Shown one piece after another: positions 1 through 12,452 of a DNA stretch of 64,000 nt (position 1 is the stretch's first letter; each line of letters opens with the position of its first letter). This DNA is from Notospermus geniculatus. Lineage: Eukaryota; Nemertea; Pilidiophora; Heteronemertea; Lineidae. The stretch is from assembly GCA_002633025.1 (NCBI GenBank), contig NMRB01002483.1, positions 19,644-83,643 of the forward strand. Reading direction: 5' to 3'. A model generated the notes under the pieces. The model was not told where the DNA came from. It saw only the letters and a program-made list of their open reading frames with translations, and did not search any database. Position numbers and translations under genes: made by a program.

Positions 1-484
1 ATACTCTAACCTCTTAGATGTAAGACCGGTTCATTAACTTGGTTCAAGACCGCCTCCAATTATTATGCAGTGAGAAGGCAACATGCATTGCTCTCTGATT
101 GGCCGGATATTGTGTTGGCCAAGTCATGAACTTCTGCTTGCTCATTCAAGACATATTGTTTGGGTTGAAGTGGCTCTTTTATAGGAAAATGGGGTTCCTG
201 ATGCAAGAAATTTGAAGAAACTGACCACAGTTGTGACCTTGATGGCACATCTTACGTCACCAAGCTGTACAATTACCAATGACACACAATGGGGTGCAGG
301 AGACGGTGGCACGCATTACATCAGTGATCCTCAACTCACACTATTACATGGCGAACTGAGGTTGTCACGACCTGGTGATCACTGCCCAAAACACAATACC
401 CTCAAAAAGATCATAAATAGTGGGAGGTCCTAGGCCTTGACTGGAATATTTGGAACTGGTTTTACATCTAAGAGGTTAGAGTAT
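1..484. mobile_element. MITE-like element with terminal inverted repeats
   Basis: The first ~32 bases (starting ATACTCTAACCTCTTAGATG) recur as the reverse complement at about 453-484 with two or three mismatches. The interior (~420 bp) has no convincing coding frame. This is the architecture of a non-autonomous DNA transposon. The left target-site duplication is outside the window, so the superfamily cannot be named. Confidence 0.75.
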
Positions 485-524
485 ATACTTCAGTCAAAAT
501 ATAATACTTATTACAGGGTAAGCC

Positions 525-591
525 AGAGAAAGTGTCCCTCGAACAATAGGGAAACAATAGAAAATGCTATTGTTTGAGGGACAGTTTCTCT
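525..591. repeat. Short fold-back (25-bp arms)
   Basis: Arm 525-549 (starts AGAGAAAGTGTCCCTCGAAC) pairs with 567-591 as its reverse complement with two mismatches, leaving a 17-base loop. Probably a very short MITE. Confidence 0.7.
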
Positions 592-806
592 GCCCCACCC
601 TATTGTTCTCCCACATGATGTCCTGGCCATTCATTGCCTGAGCAATGATAACACTAGTGTGCCAGCGGCCATTGAATGGTATTAAGCTTCTGACGTCATA
701 CGGGGAGAACTGTTAGACCACCTCCTTTGTTGGAAAGGTCTAACAAATTTGCTGTGGGTTTGTGGGATCATAATTAATAGGACAGAGGGCAGCCTACCAA
801 AACCAG

Positions 807-900
807 GGCCCGTATGCATAAAACATCTTAAGTGAAAAACTATTGTTCCAAACAAAAGATAAGGGAAATCTTACACTTAAGATGTTTTATGCATACGGCC
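807..900. repeat. Fold-back MITE (28-bp arms)
   Basis: Arm 807-834 (starts GGCCCGTATGCATAAAACAT) is mirrored at 873-900 with a single-base difference. The spacer of about 38 bases is AT-rich. No coding capacity. Confidence 0.75.
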
Positions 901-1583
901 AAAGCCTTTCGTTTTGGAAATTGATCAGGACTTGGATGTCACTTTCATTTCAATAGTTTTATTATAACCACTATTGACACATATAGAGGCCATGGGTGAG
1001 GTTCCCTATTGTGTTGTATGTGAAGGGTATTGGTTTCTTGTTGAAGGTTATTCTTATGCAATAAGTACACTTACTCTATTGCCTGACAATCTTCAACCTT
1101 AATTTCTATGCTCAGTGTAGTTTGAGTCACCGAAGCATTAGCAGCTGCCACTGATGCTTGGTGCAAGTGGGAGAAGTCCGAACTTTGTTTGTAGTGTAAG
1201 TATACTGCTACTGCCTTCTACTTTTGGAGACCAGTGAAGTAACTTTGGGCTGCTGACTCCTAGCATTTCGTGATTCTGTCTCTACCTACTACCAGAAACA
1301 ATCGTCATTTGAAATATTAGCTTGCCATTTCCAGGCAGGATATTTTCATTAGCGTGTACCCGAATAAATGACTTCTTAACTCATGATAAAGTGTAGCAAA
1401 GCGATCCTAATTGCTCATTGTTTTTGTGGTGTTGTTGATAAAGCTGAAAGTATCGTGAGGCGGAATTTAAGCGACAAGTTAAACTTGTAATCAGTTGGTA
1501 TCTCAGGTTGTGATGAATGAAACGCTAATGAAACAAGATTTGTTCTGTAATGAATGAGGAACTGGGATTCACTTCGAAACTAT

Positions 1584-1760
1584 GAGCTTTGTACTTGTAC
1601 TTGACTTTTCCATCAGGGCCAAAGCCACAGCATTATTGGCCCTGGTACGGAAGAGGCCATGCCACCTCAAGCTACTCATATTTCTCACTTGGATGCAGTC
1701 TTTTACTCGCCCTTGCAAAGAAACAAGGTACAAGGCACCCAGGGTTCTGCCCAGGACTGA
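1584..1760 (-). mobile_element. SINE body fragment (same family as 8195-8410 and 19490-19745)
   Basis: The segment with TCATCAGGGCC-like and GCATTATTGGCCC-like boxes, a Leu/Thr-like TCACTTGGATG box and CTTTTACTCGCCC matches the body of the tRNA-headed element seen at 19490-19745, in the same inverted orientation. The tRNA-like head is missing. It is followed at about 1742-2130 by another dispersed repeat related to 38648-38845. Confidence 0.55.
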
Positions 1761-2205
1761 ACGAGTGCCGGTCGGAACAGGGCATCTGGGGGCCCTCCCC
1801 CAGAAAAATTTGAAATCTAGACTTGCTGAAATGCGATTTCCTGGCACGTGAGAGTCGAAGTAATGAGCTCATTTGGCGTCAAAATGACCCCGATCCACTC
1901 TATTGCAACTAAGGTAGCCCGCCGATGTCGTTGTTGTCATTGGTCAGAACTCTGTCAGGAAGCCCCGCCGGGAAGCACATTTGGTGCATGGGAACAGAAA
2001 GGGAATTCAGAAGTGCGTGGCGGGCAATTCTCGTGGCACACTTCGTTTTAATAGTTCTGATGGTTGGAAAATACTCTTATAGGCCGAGTGCAGGCCGGCA
2101 TTTCTGCATCCTGGACGGGGCCATCTTGACGGTTCGAACCCGGGACCTGCTTCAGCACCTGTCATCTCTTGCAGGTTCGAGGTTTGGTCGGCAGTTAACA
2201 CCAGA
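1742..2205. repeat. Dispersed repeat, interrupted copy of the 38648-38845 family
   Basis: It shares GTTCTGCCCAGGACTGAACG, AGTGCCGGTCGGAACAG and the block AAATACTCTTATAGGCCGAG with 38648-38845. An inverted relative lies at 20815-20950. A tRNA B-box-like string GGTTCGAACCC sits near 2133. Confidence 0.5.
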
Positions 2206-4680
2206 GTGAAGCTGAATCTTGCCAGTGGCCACTGAGTTTCTGAGAGTAAACCATCTCATTATAATCCCTCCCATGAACTTGTAAGATTCTCTTCCTGACG
2301 TAAATTAGGCCTCATTGTTTCAACAACTAATTAGGCTCTTAAATAATACCGGAAGAAACCCCAGGATCGCGTCATGAAAAAATTCCTCTTAAGAGCTCTT
2401 GGTGAAGTCGAGCCATCATTAGTATGCAATTTCTCTGCATGTGAGGTAACTTATCTGGGTACAAAACTAAATTAATGCGCCGTAAATACTCTTTTTGTGC
2501 GTGTGTGTATTTCAGTGAGAAATGTGTTAGATTGTGCTAGACAATGAGGAACCAGAGGAACTAGTCCGTGATGTGGCGCTGACGAACAACTCAGTTAAAA
2601 CTATGACGTCGAAAGTCAAGCCAACGTTATTTGCCATTTAAGTCTGAAACTACGCCCTACTTGTAGCCTTAATATACCTGAAGTAGTCCATTGAATTTCA
2701 CGTTTATCATCATGTAATTGTAAAGGACTGACTAATGTATCAAGTAAGGTACATGTATCTGAATGATTTCAAATGAAAATTCAAGTGGGAACATGTTGAA
2801 TTTCATTGATAAAATTGACTATTTTAGTGTAAGTAACAGACCGAAGAGCAACGTCATTGATTCTGAATGTCGTATGACACATAACGACACAGACGATGCG
2901 CAATGTCAATGACGTTTTCAATGTCACAGAGCATGCGCTTTTGTGTTAAAACTGAGTTGTTCCCCAGCGCCTCCTTTGGGCACGCCAGTTCCCCATTACA
3001 TTAAAAATTTAGTTTGAGTGAAGTCATGCTGCATGCAACGGATATCTAAACGAGATAAAAGTAGGTATCAAACCCTGCGGCTCACTGGAGCCAACGTGAA
3101 GCTCGAAGGATTATTTATCTCTACGTCGTGTCTTACCGCAGCGCTGTTCCACTTCGACTTCACCTTGTTCTCCTGCAGCTGATCGGAGTCAATTACAAGG
3201 TTTGAAACAAGACCAGTCTCGCTAATCATCCCACATATATCACCTCTTTACATACTTACTCTTACTCTTCTCCGAGTGAAGTTGTAAGAAGAACATAGAG
3301 CCAAATGCCAAGGGCCTACTTAAAAATATTGCCCTAATCAATGTTTTTATGGTAACATACTTCACCTTGTGGTTGATATGTTTGAAGCAGTAATGGTAGA
3401 AGACAGCTATATAGCTAGTGTGGCGCAGAATTAGTGATTTTCATCACGTGGAACAGGAAATATATATATTTCCACTCTGACGTATAAACTATTATTATAA
3501 ACAACACCTGACATTCTGTAGGCCTACATATGTACTTTAAGTTGACACAGCTGTCATTGTGCACTAAAGAACTTGTGACCTAGCTCTCCGGCAAAAGCAG
3601 TCGCTTGGCACAAGTCATCATCATTGGTCATCGGTTTACTCAACTATTATCACTGCTATATTGTTCACGAAGTGACGTTATTTTCACACCAGATCACTTG
3701 GTGTGCAAGGCCATATTCAGTTAAATATTGCACCAACTGGCACGAAATTTCACTAATAAGTGCAGTATGGTGCCAGGTGGTGTCTCGTGTAGTGGAATTT
3801 ACATATCATTTGCGTTTTTTTTCTCGAGAAATCGACACTTTTGTTTGGGCCACGATTGCGATGTATGGACGGATGTATAGAGCATCATAAAACTGAATGT
3901 TTGTGTCAGAAATAATGAGGGCATGCAAAAAATCATAAAAATTTACCACCACTACCAGTACATTTAGAGTTGGCAGCGGAGAGACAAGTGGTCGTGTCTC
4001 CGGTAGCAGGTCTCCTATTCAATCAGCAGCAGACAGAGCTTATCTGCTGTGAAGTTTCTTTCCCACCATACCACATGAGATCTTGTCTAATTGAGGCTTC
4101 CATGATCTCCCACGCACACCATGACAATCTCTTTTTTTCGCCTCACCGGTGTCATTGCAGATGACACACACATGTTGGTAATGCATGACTAACTAACCAA
4201 TCAAAAATTGTATTATACTACAAACGAAGTCCGGACTTTGCCTAAACTACAAAAAAAGGCAGGCATCCATGTAGATAAGCCTGGGTGTACGAAGTCCGGA
4301 CTTAAAGCCCAGATGACATGAGTGGGTCTGGATCAAGTCCGGACTTGACCCGGGCTTCTACTTCGGTGTTTAAGCACGATTATCTTAGTTCTAGACTTCG
4401 CGACAGATGGCGTTGCGATAAATACATGTGGGTCCATACGTGTGTTATATTACATTGAGTGGCCCGCGGATGTGACCTTCAAATTCGGCTGTGATCGCTT
4501 GGTTTCGTACTGATCAGCAATCAGAAAACAGAATTCCCCAGGCAGGTGGAGGGTGATGAAAGATTATTGGTAATGATTATTTAGATCTCTAGCATTGAAT
4601 TACCTGTGGATATGTTTGATAAACTCACCTGATTTATTGGTCCACCTTTGGTGTCCTACAGTTCATTCCACTTCCCAGTG

Positions 4681-5068
4681 GCGCGAGGTTTATCAGCGAT
4701 AGCTCTGCAACGGCTGGGTCAAATTTGACGAAACATACGTCAATCGACTTGTCTTTCTTGCCGGTATCTTTCTGCTATCTTCATTTTCGCGTAATGCTGA
4801 CATAACGGATCCCTTTCTCAAAACCCATTTCATTTCGCCATGGTGTTCAGTGCAGTTTACACGTGCGCGATGCATTGCGTCATTTCAAAATGGCCGACAT
4901 TTCGGCCGTCGACACAAACTGTGATTTGTGAAGGAACTTTTTTCTGTCACGTTTTGCAGGAAAATGACAGTGATGATGGCTGTAGCGCCAAAAAAGACAA
5001 ATCGATTTGTGTACGGTATGTCAAATTCGGCCCAGCCGTTGCAGAGCTATCGTTGATAAACCTCGCGC
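4681..5068. mobile_element. MITE with ~78-bp terminal inverted repeats
   Basis: The left end (GCGCGAGGTTTATCAGCGAT at 4681) and right end (reverse complement ending CCTCGCGC at 5068) match over nearly 80 bases with scattered mismatches. The interior is non-coding. Long arms in a ~390-bp unit are typical of fold-back MITEs. Confidence 0.75.
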
Positions 5069-5674
5069 AATGGAGAGTAGTTGCTGGTAGGCCGAGCTGA
5101 CAGGTTGAACTCTCAACAGATTAGATAACAGGTTAGATACAACTCACTTTGCTGCAAAGTTGTTTATCACTTTCCGGTCCTCGTATATTTTCTTGGGGAA
5201 AGTTGGCTGTTTGCGCAGAATTTTTTCCTACCTTTATCAATTTGTACCATTCTGGTAAAGATAAGAACAAATGGGAGCAAGGAGAATACAAGTTGTTTAC
5301 CCTCCTACCATGGTCTTATCTTCCAAGGTGATACAGAACTTTATTAGGGCGATGTTCCATTGTTTCTCAGTTTGTATCTCCCAGGTAACGGTTCAGAACG
5401 GTTGCACACGGTGTTGAAAAAATCAAGTGTAGTGCCTTGCTCGAGGGCAGATCTTCATCAGATTTCTCCCACTTTACCTTGATCAAGTTGATTGCCATTG
5501 TTATATGGTTTGAATTAGGTTTTGAAGATGAGCTGGAGATAGAAGAAAAAAAAATCCTCTGATAGAAAAGTATTCTCCCTCTAGACGTTTATTATCAACA
5601 CCTGGGGGAGAAAACCAAAGCAAGTTGCTAAAAAAGAAAACTGGGTTGGGAGCTGAATACCAATACGGCAGCCT

Positions 5675-6060
5675 TGATAGCCTAACGGTTATCATGTTCC
5701 CTTACTGAGCGGCAGTCCTGGGTGTGAATCCTGGGCGGCGTGGGGATACGGAATTAATCACCCCTGGCTCTTCAGTCCGTCGCATGGGACAGAAAGCAGT
5801 GGTGCCTGGTGCCTTGTACCTTGTGCTTTTGGAAGCGCAAGTAAAGGTGCCTATCCACGTGAGAGTTTTCTTGTGCAAGTTGGCTCTCTATGGGCAACTC
5901 AACTGTGAGTAGTTGTTTGTGTCATTGGTCTCAGCGTAAGCTGTGAGGACACAAACAATAGTGAATTGCCCATTGTGAGCCAACTTCTGCGAGAAAACTC
6001 TCACGTGGATTGCCTTTAGGCCCCATCCAAGTGAGGAACATGAGTCACTAAAAATGAGGA
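5675..6060 (+). mobile_element. tRNA-derived SINE split by a later fold-back insertion
   Basis: The head near 5675-5740 has an A-box-like TAGCCTAACGGTTA and a B-box-like GGGTGTGAATCC. The body then follows the family seen at 8195-8410 up to GCAAGTA. It is interrupted by the fold-back at 5844-6016 and resumes at 6019 with CCCCATCCAAGTGAGGAACA. The continuation is exact relative to the intact copies, so the SINE was there first. Confidence 0.65.
5844..6016. mobile_element. Fold-back MITE, AAGGTGCC ends, flanked by TA
   Basis: The arms contain CCACGTGAGAGTTTTCT on the left and its reverse complement on the right; the ends are AAGG...CCTT with TA on both sides. A TA target site fits a Tc1/mariner-type MITE. 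Relatives are at 50279-50416, 55757-55886 and 60309-60434. Confidence 0.65.
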
Positions 6061-7099
6061 TCTCAGCTTGCGTAGGGCATAATAGTATGCCTTGCAAGGA
6101 AATGGTGATTCACAGTGCATAGGACGTTATATCACGTCCTGAACCTTATTTGTCAAATCCTTTTTTTGCCAACTTTTTTTCTAAGAAAGAAATTTTGTTT
6201 CAAAAATAACACAGTTAACGGGTTAATCAACCATGACGTAAGCTCTACATGTAATTGAAAAAAATATTGTCCTGGTTGGTGGATACGTGAAGTAGTGAAC
6301 CAGTTATGAGTTATGAATTGCTGAAAGCTGGTAGGCCTAGCCGTGATGAGGTGGCAATGCATAGGCCTGTAGATCAAATGATGTCAGTTCGTTTATTTAG
6401 TCTCAACACCTGAATCAACCTGAGGAACTGTTGGAACTGTTGGCCAAGATTATTTCCTCCATGAGTTGAAGTACATGTGTGTAAACATTACAGGTTTTTT
6501 GACACTTTCAACTTTCTGGTTGTATTATTGAGATCACACTGTCAGTATTAAACATGTTAAAAGGATGTGAAGGTTTCAGCAACTTCTTGAGCAAGTTTAA
6601 GCTAAGCATCAATACTCAAAGTTAAAACAGGTGAATCTTCGTCTGAAGTGTTTTTTAAGTGGAACGTTACGGAAGAAAAGTTCTGAAAGATAATCCAAGT
6701 GAATGCTAGACAGGTTGAAAAGAAACTAAAAAACTTTTAAATGTTAAAGTGCATGGTTAGCTATCTGAAAAATTTGCCCTAATAGTTTGAGGAGATGGAA
6801 AAAAACGTGGCTGCTACCTTGAAACATCTGGTAATGGCTTCATTTAATGAAAATTAACCGGCTTATGATTCAACTATTGATGGTATGATTTAAGAGCAGG
6901 TAGGCCTACCATCTGGTGAGACTGAGAGTGAACTACCAATAACAAGTCGACTCTATAGAGTATTGGTAGATCAAGACAGTGCTAATATCTCATTGAATCA
7001 TGGTCTTCTTACTTCTTACAAGATACAAAATATGGCCTTCTTTTCCGATTTTCTTGTAATGAAAATGAAATTGTTTCAAGTGCCTCCATGAATCCACTA

Positions 7100-7560
7100 T
7101 CGAAGACACTATACGTAGCGATGGAAGAGGTAGATTTTGAGGTTACTGCTGTTGCTGCTCTAGCTGGTTCCGACCATAGTCTTGAGCAGCGCAAGAGAAG
7201 GCATGATGTCCAGTGAGTAGCCAACCTGCTCCTTGGCCACAGCAGCAGTTTGCCATCGGCTTACGTAAGGCTAGGTGTCTGTCGCAATAAGGCTACTCTC
7301 TCACTTGCCGTGATAAGGGTCAAGGAAGCTGCTTCCCTAGTCGTGAAGCGACACAAGAAGAGGCACCGTCTCCGTGAGTAGCCGATCTGCTCCTTGGCCG
7401 CAGCAGCAGTTTACCATCAACTGAAATGAGGCTAGGTGTCGCGACAAAAGAGATTGCTTTTGATGCTACTCCTGTAGATAGAGATGCTGCTGGCTGCCCT
7501 GATGTGACATGGAAGCTGGTTCCGACCACTCAGGCAGTGCAAGAGAAGGCCATCTCGATG
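7100..7560. repeat. Degenerate direct duplication
   Basis: A block containing GTAGCCAACCTGCTCCTTGG, CAGCAGCAGTTTGCCATC and GGCTAGGTGTC near 7207 recurs near 7379 with ~20% changes. A preceding block with AGCTGGTTCCGACCA and GCAAGAGAAGGC is also repeated. Weak short frames are open, but none resembles a known protein. Confidence 0.45.
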
Positions 7561-8194
7561 AGTACACTGAAAGTACCGTACTTTGACAAAACTAAGGTGA
7601 CTTCAAGGCATCTTTGAACCACAAAGTTATTCTGCCGATATGCATTTCTGAGAAGTAAAGGAATAGATGATATCCCATCCGTACGTCTTCCCGTGGGAGG
7701 TGGGTGGGCATGATACACATCAAAGGAAACATTCCTATTGAAATTAGAAATTCGTTGAGTTTTTCTTAAAGAAAAGGTGGTGAGATGACAGGAGGTTGTC
7801 GGAATTTTCTACGTACCGTATTTCTTGTTTGGAGTGTGTCACAAAGGTATGTCTCATTCCGCCTTTGGCAAGTCAAGACCTTTAGAACGACAAATATAAG
7901 AAAAAGTGTATTATCTAGTCCCGGTAACCTGGTAGAGAGGCAACATTACCATGGTGATTGTTGCTAGGATGACAATTGTGGTAAGAATGTGGGATCACTG
8001 ATGGCATGCCACATGGGAAGACGATGGTGGCAAACTTTCTGACTAGTACATGGCATTATCTTTGAGCGCTAAGTGGTCTGTTGAGGACTGGTAGTTTCCA
8101 TGTGGAACCAAACTCGACTCTGTCAAATTCTCATCCCCATGACAACATAAGTGATCGTAAACTTGTCTTATCTTTCTATCATTCTGTGTCTTCA

Positions 8195-8410
8195 CGCCAA
8201 GTGCAAGTGGCAGGTCCCAGGTTCAAATCCAGCCTGGGCCAAATGGGATTTCATTCCCGGCCCTTCACGTCCATCACATGAGACAGTAAACCTTGTTTCT
8301 TTCCAAGGGCAAGTAAAAGACCCCATCCAAGTGAGGAACATGAGTAGCTTGTGATGGCCTCCTCTGTATTTACCAGGGCCAATAATGCTACCGTATGGCT
8401 TCGGCCGTGA
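8195..8410 (+). mobile_element. tRNA-derived SINE copy
   Basis: B-box-like CAGGTTCAAATCC near 8219 is followed by the shared body: a TTCACGTCCATCACATGAGA box, AGGGCAAGTAAAAGACCCCA, then TGAGTAGCTTGTGATGGCC, ending with GGGCCAATAATGCTACCG. It is the reverse complement of the copy at 19490-19745. Confidence 0.65.
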
Positions 8411-9344
8411 CGGAAATATCAAAAACAATACAATACTCCAAGCAGCAGGTTCTGTACTCTTATTACTCAGCCACGCACTTTGGACCTGACGGTGTGGACA
8501 GTCCATCAGTCCACAATAACTACTTGTTAGATAATGCCCCCCCCCCCAAGGAAGGCATCTCTTTCTGTGTATCATTCTGTGTCTTTATACTCCAACTGTC
8601 CTGCAAATTTACTAGCCCACACATTTGACTTGCCTCTCTTTGCTTTGTGGACAGCGAGACTCTGGCTGATGGACACCTCAGTAGATGTTCTTCATGAGGT
8701 TCTCTAGGCTACAGTGAACTTGGAAGTGTAGGACAGAGGTATTACTTCAGCCATGTCCCTCCGATCATAAGTTGAGGTACTGCCTTTCACCATTGTCGGG
8801 TAGAACATTTGCGATGATGTTAAAACATAAACAACTCTACATCGACCAATTCTCCACAGAAAACAAGGCAATTACCTCCGAGTTCCTTCTATTATTCATG
8901 ATCACGATACTTATGATGTTTCCTTGCATACCGCGTCGAGGGTCTCTTGGTTCTCGAGTGACGGAGAGGCACTCCCATCGAGTACGTTCAATAAACGCTA
9001 CACCAGCGGCAAGCTGCGATTTAAAATCAACATTTGAAAACTACAGAATGGTTCAACTAATGTTTTATTCATTTGACTACAAAAGTTCGTTTCTCGCGTT
9101 TAGAGCTGTTCAATAACTAGGCTTTGTGGTACGCTGCCAGTTTATTTGAAATCAGTAGGCATAACAATAGTTTTCCGTGAATTTTTCATGAAGTTTGCTT
9201 CAAAAGAGCATTTCAGCGCACTCTAATTTGCGTTTATGAAATCTCAGCTCAGAAATGTGATAGGTTTGTTTGGTATAATTTCCATGTAATAGTTCCAAAG
9301 GATCAATTTTCTTCTTCCTTGGATTCTTTGAACTTGAGCCTCNG

Positions 9345-10019
9345 ATGAAGGTGACGATGATTCCCAGAGGAAATCACCACGTCGCAAAAAGCGCAAGAAA
9401 GTTCCTGGGCCGAGGTTGCCTAAGAATGCACTGATGCAACTGAATGAGATAAAACCGGGGCTGAATTTCAAATTGCAGTCCCAATCGGGGCCAGTGCATG
9501 CGCCGACGTTCACGATGGCGGTGGAAGTCAATGGACAGATGTACGAAGGGCAGGGTCCAAATAAAAAGAAGGCGAAACAGGCAGCGGCAGAGAAGGCGTT
9601 GGTGTCGTTTGTTCAGTTCCGTAACGCCTCGGAGGCTCATCTGGCGATGGGCCGTGATGTTCTGAACGGCGACTTCACGTTGGATACCGACCCGCTCGCC
9701 GAGCAGATCATGATGAAGTTTGACCCGATGGAAGAAGGCGGGATGCAGCAGAACGGCAACAGCCAACAGAGCAGCAAGGCACAGCTCCAGCAAGTCATGG
9801 ATAAAAATCCAGTCATGCTCTTGAATGAGATGAAACCAGGCCTCAAGTACGAATTCGTCTCCGAAACCGGTGAGAGCCATTCGAAGAATTTCGTCATGTC
9901 GGTCCAGGTGGACAGTCAGTCGTTCCAGGGATCGGGCCGCAATAAAAAACTGGCCAAGGCGCGTGCTGCTCAGTTGGCGCTGTCGACGCTCTACGACATG
10001 GATTTCCCCAACGCACCTT
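9345..10019 (+). CDS. ADARB1-like: ADAR2 exon: NLS-like segment and both dsRNA-binding domains
   Basis: The frame opens just after a stop at 9335-9337, so the exon must begin between there and 9416. A pyrimidine-rich tract ends in CTCN-G; if N (9343) is A, this is the acceptor AG and the exon starts at 9345. The start of the exon encodes an acidic run, then [13 protein letters not shown], a basic nuclear signal placed as in vertebrate ADAR2. dsRBD1 starts at [15 protein letters not shown] and has the KKKAK helix motif ([16 protein letters not shown]). After a ~70-residue Gln/Met-rich linker, dsRBD2 starts [17 protein letters not shown] and has [13 protein letters not shown]. The donor is GTAAGT at 10020. 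There is no start codon in this exon that I trust; the protein continues upstream. Confidence 0.93.
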
Positions 10020-10505
10020 GTAAGTATTATCATCTTTCTTCACCCTGACCGCATGTCTTCCTCCAGATCTGTCAGCGAGCAGTGCAGATTTCACAGGGTT
10101 TTGGATAATCCTTCGATGGTTTAACAATACATGGCGTGTCAATTATCCCAATACCTGTGAAAACCGCTCCGTTCGCCGCAAACCGCTGCGGAATCCACTG
10201 TAGTGGAAACAGGCCGAGCAGTTCATTACATTCAAAATGATCATTCTGGACAACGCAGTTTAGTTGGAGGACATACTACTGCCGAATGGCACTGCTAAAA
10301 CCTGAGTAAGACCAAGGCATGCAGTTTGTCTCCTCTTCTTTAGCAGTCAGCAATTTCTAGTTCTAGGCCGCCGTGGTAAACTCCCTTCACGATTTCAAAC
10401 CTCTACCCACTACATTAGGTACCTGCACTGAGAAACTGCTTCAGTTGATGCGAGCCTCAAAGTATCACCAACAGATGGCGTTAGCTGTCCGATACGGGTA
10501 ATCAT

Positions 10506-10760
10506 TTAGTGGTCTATAGACAATTCTCGAATTCGCACATCTGCGCACTTCCGAAATCGCAACCACAACCTCGATCTGAAACCAGCTGACGTGACGCAAT
10601 CCACGATTTAGCAATGGTCGACTCTGATGCGACGTCGTCGAAGTCACTGTCGTGGGGTTCTCGTCATTCAGTTTCAGACCGAGGATTGTGTTTGCGATTT
10701 CGGCGGAAGTGCGCAGATCTTTCTCGTTTACGTCAATTTGGGATTTGTCTATACCTAGGG
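10506..10760. mobile_element. Fold-back MITE in ADAR intron 1 (copy 1)
   Basis: The left arm with GCGCACTTCCGAAATCGC and CCTCGATCTGAAAC is mirrored on the right by GTTTCAGACCGAGG, GCGATTTCGGCGGAAGTGCG and a TATAGAC/GTCTATA pair at the outer ends. The spacer contains GTCACTGTCGTGGGGTT. A second copy in the same orientation lies just after ADAR exon 2 (26463-26665). Confidence 0.7.
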
Positions 10761-12452
10761 TCAACTAAACACTGGGGACGAGTGTACCGCCACGGGAGCA
10801 GAATTAGTGCGGTAGTTATACATGTCCAGCAGATCAATGTCCTTGTTGTGATAACGATCATCAAGTGTTTTACTCATCGCATATGAATAAGAACCATATT
10901 CACCAAAGTGTTTTACTTCATCAAGCACATATCTATCATCGCGGCAACAATTTGTAGCTCGCTAGGAAATGAAGGCATGAATCTGTGCACGGCATGATAA
11001 GAGGACACCAACTTCTTTTATGCCGTTTACATACGTTAATGCCGGCGGTTTTTTATGCGCGCAGATTTATAATGTCGTATATTATCGTTAGAGCAGCAGC
11101 TTGGTAGGATCGCGTTCTGTATGTGACTGGGATCTGGATGAGGAGGCAAATTTAATCAAGCACATATTAATCCTTAAGTAATCTCTAAGTTTGTGTACTG
11201 TGCTGCACATAAGTTGATTGGGTCACTTTTTGCTTCGCACAGAAAGGGGACAAGTTTGAGTAGAATAAACTAGAGGGCTTTTAAGCCTGATTGGAAGCAC
11301 TTTGCGGTTTCGACATTCCCGGCATGAATCGCGTTTCTTTTAGGTACGATAGATAAATGGATGGAAGAATCGTGACGCGTCGTCCTGGTAGATTTATCAG
11401 CGAATTTTATCACTGCACTTCAAGCGCTGGATTTATTCGTGCACTAATTACGTAGTTCTTGTGATTTACTAGCAGTTAGGGAGTTCCTAGGCGGGGAGAA
11501 CGGGCAAAAACTGGTCCTTGGTGTTTAATGAACTAATGGAATTGAGAAAGATTGTCTGGCAAGTTTGATAAATATGAATAAAAAGAGGAGATGCTGCTAT
11601 TACTATGAGTTGTGAGGCTGAAGTGGGGAAGCTGGCGAACATAAGGCAATTTACTGCGGGATCCTTGGTCTGGGAACTGTTAGTTTGAGTCAAACTGTTA
11701 AATCATGTCGTTACTACCTGCATTATCATTAGCCTATTGCTAATTTAGCTGTGGGCCAAATGGAGTAAAAATAGTGAAAGAAATCTAAAGGAAATTTATA
11801 GCAACACCTAGATGCAGTGTAGCACACATGGAACCTGGTAGCACGGACACGGAAATCACATTGGAAAGACCACGAATTATCAACTGGGATCACTAAAGTG
11901 GGGGGGGGGGCGGTCTAGTCTCATAATGAAGAATGTCATGCTGCACTCTTTATGCCAGGCTGTGTAAGCAATAATTTCATGCAACATTGTGGCCAAATTC
12001 TTTTTGGATGGCCCCATCAATAGCAAGCTACGCCGATTCACTTTTCCTATAATCTGGTCCGTCTTCCCCTCTCAACACAATCACAAACATAATAAAGATT
12101 CGTCGTTATTTTTTATCAAAATCAATAAAACAGATAATAAGACGCCATCAAATGCTCCTGGCGAGCAATCGCGGTCGAAATAATGTGGGGATCGAGTGCC
12201 CTGGGGTCCGGAGGGATACTCCTCGGTCGTGATTCACCCTGATCGTCTAACAACTGTTGATGAGCTTTCTTAAAATTATAAGGATCTCATCCTCGGGGGA
12301 CAGTATCCAGAAATTTTATATCATAAATTAAAGCGATTAGTTCGTGTTGCACGACACGCTCCTAAATTTTCTATTCCCTGGAGTGTTGTGATTCTATCGT
12401 TGCGCCCATTTTATTTGATTGCCGAGATGGGAATTAGATTTTTCCGTGTTTA

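Larger units (their letters stand above)
485..9344. other. Region upstream of the first recognised ADAR exon; repeats only
   Basis: I find no exon that resembles a known protein here. The open frames are short and mostly fall in repeats. The stretch holds several fold-back elements, SINE pieces and a degenerate duplication at about 7100-7550, all listed separately. The 5' non-coding exon(s) and the first coding exon of ADAR, which in vertebrate ADAR2 encodes a short acidic and basic N-terminus, should lie here or further left, but I could not place them. Confidence 0.5.

Noticed and set aside
9374-10033. 219-residue minus-strand frame opposite the ADAR dsRBD exon
   Set aside because: Shadow of the GC-rich coding exon; the plus strand has clear homology and splice sites.
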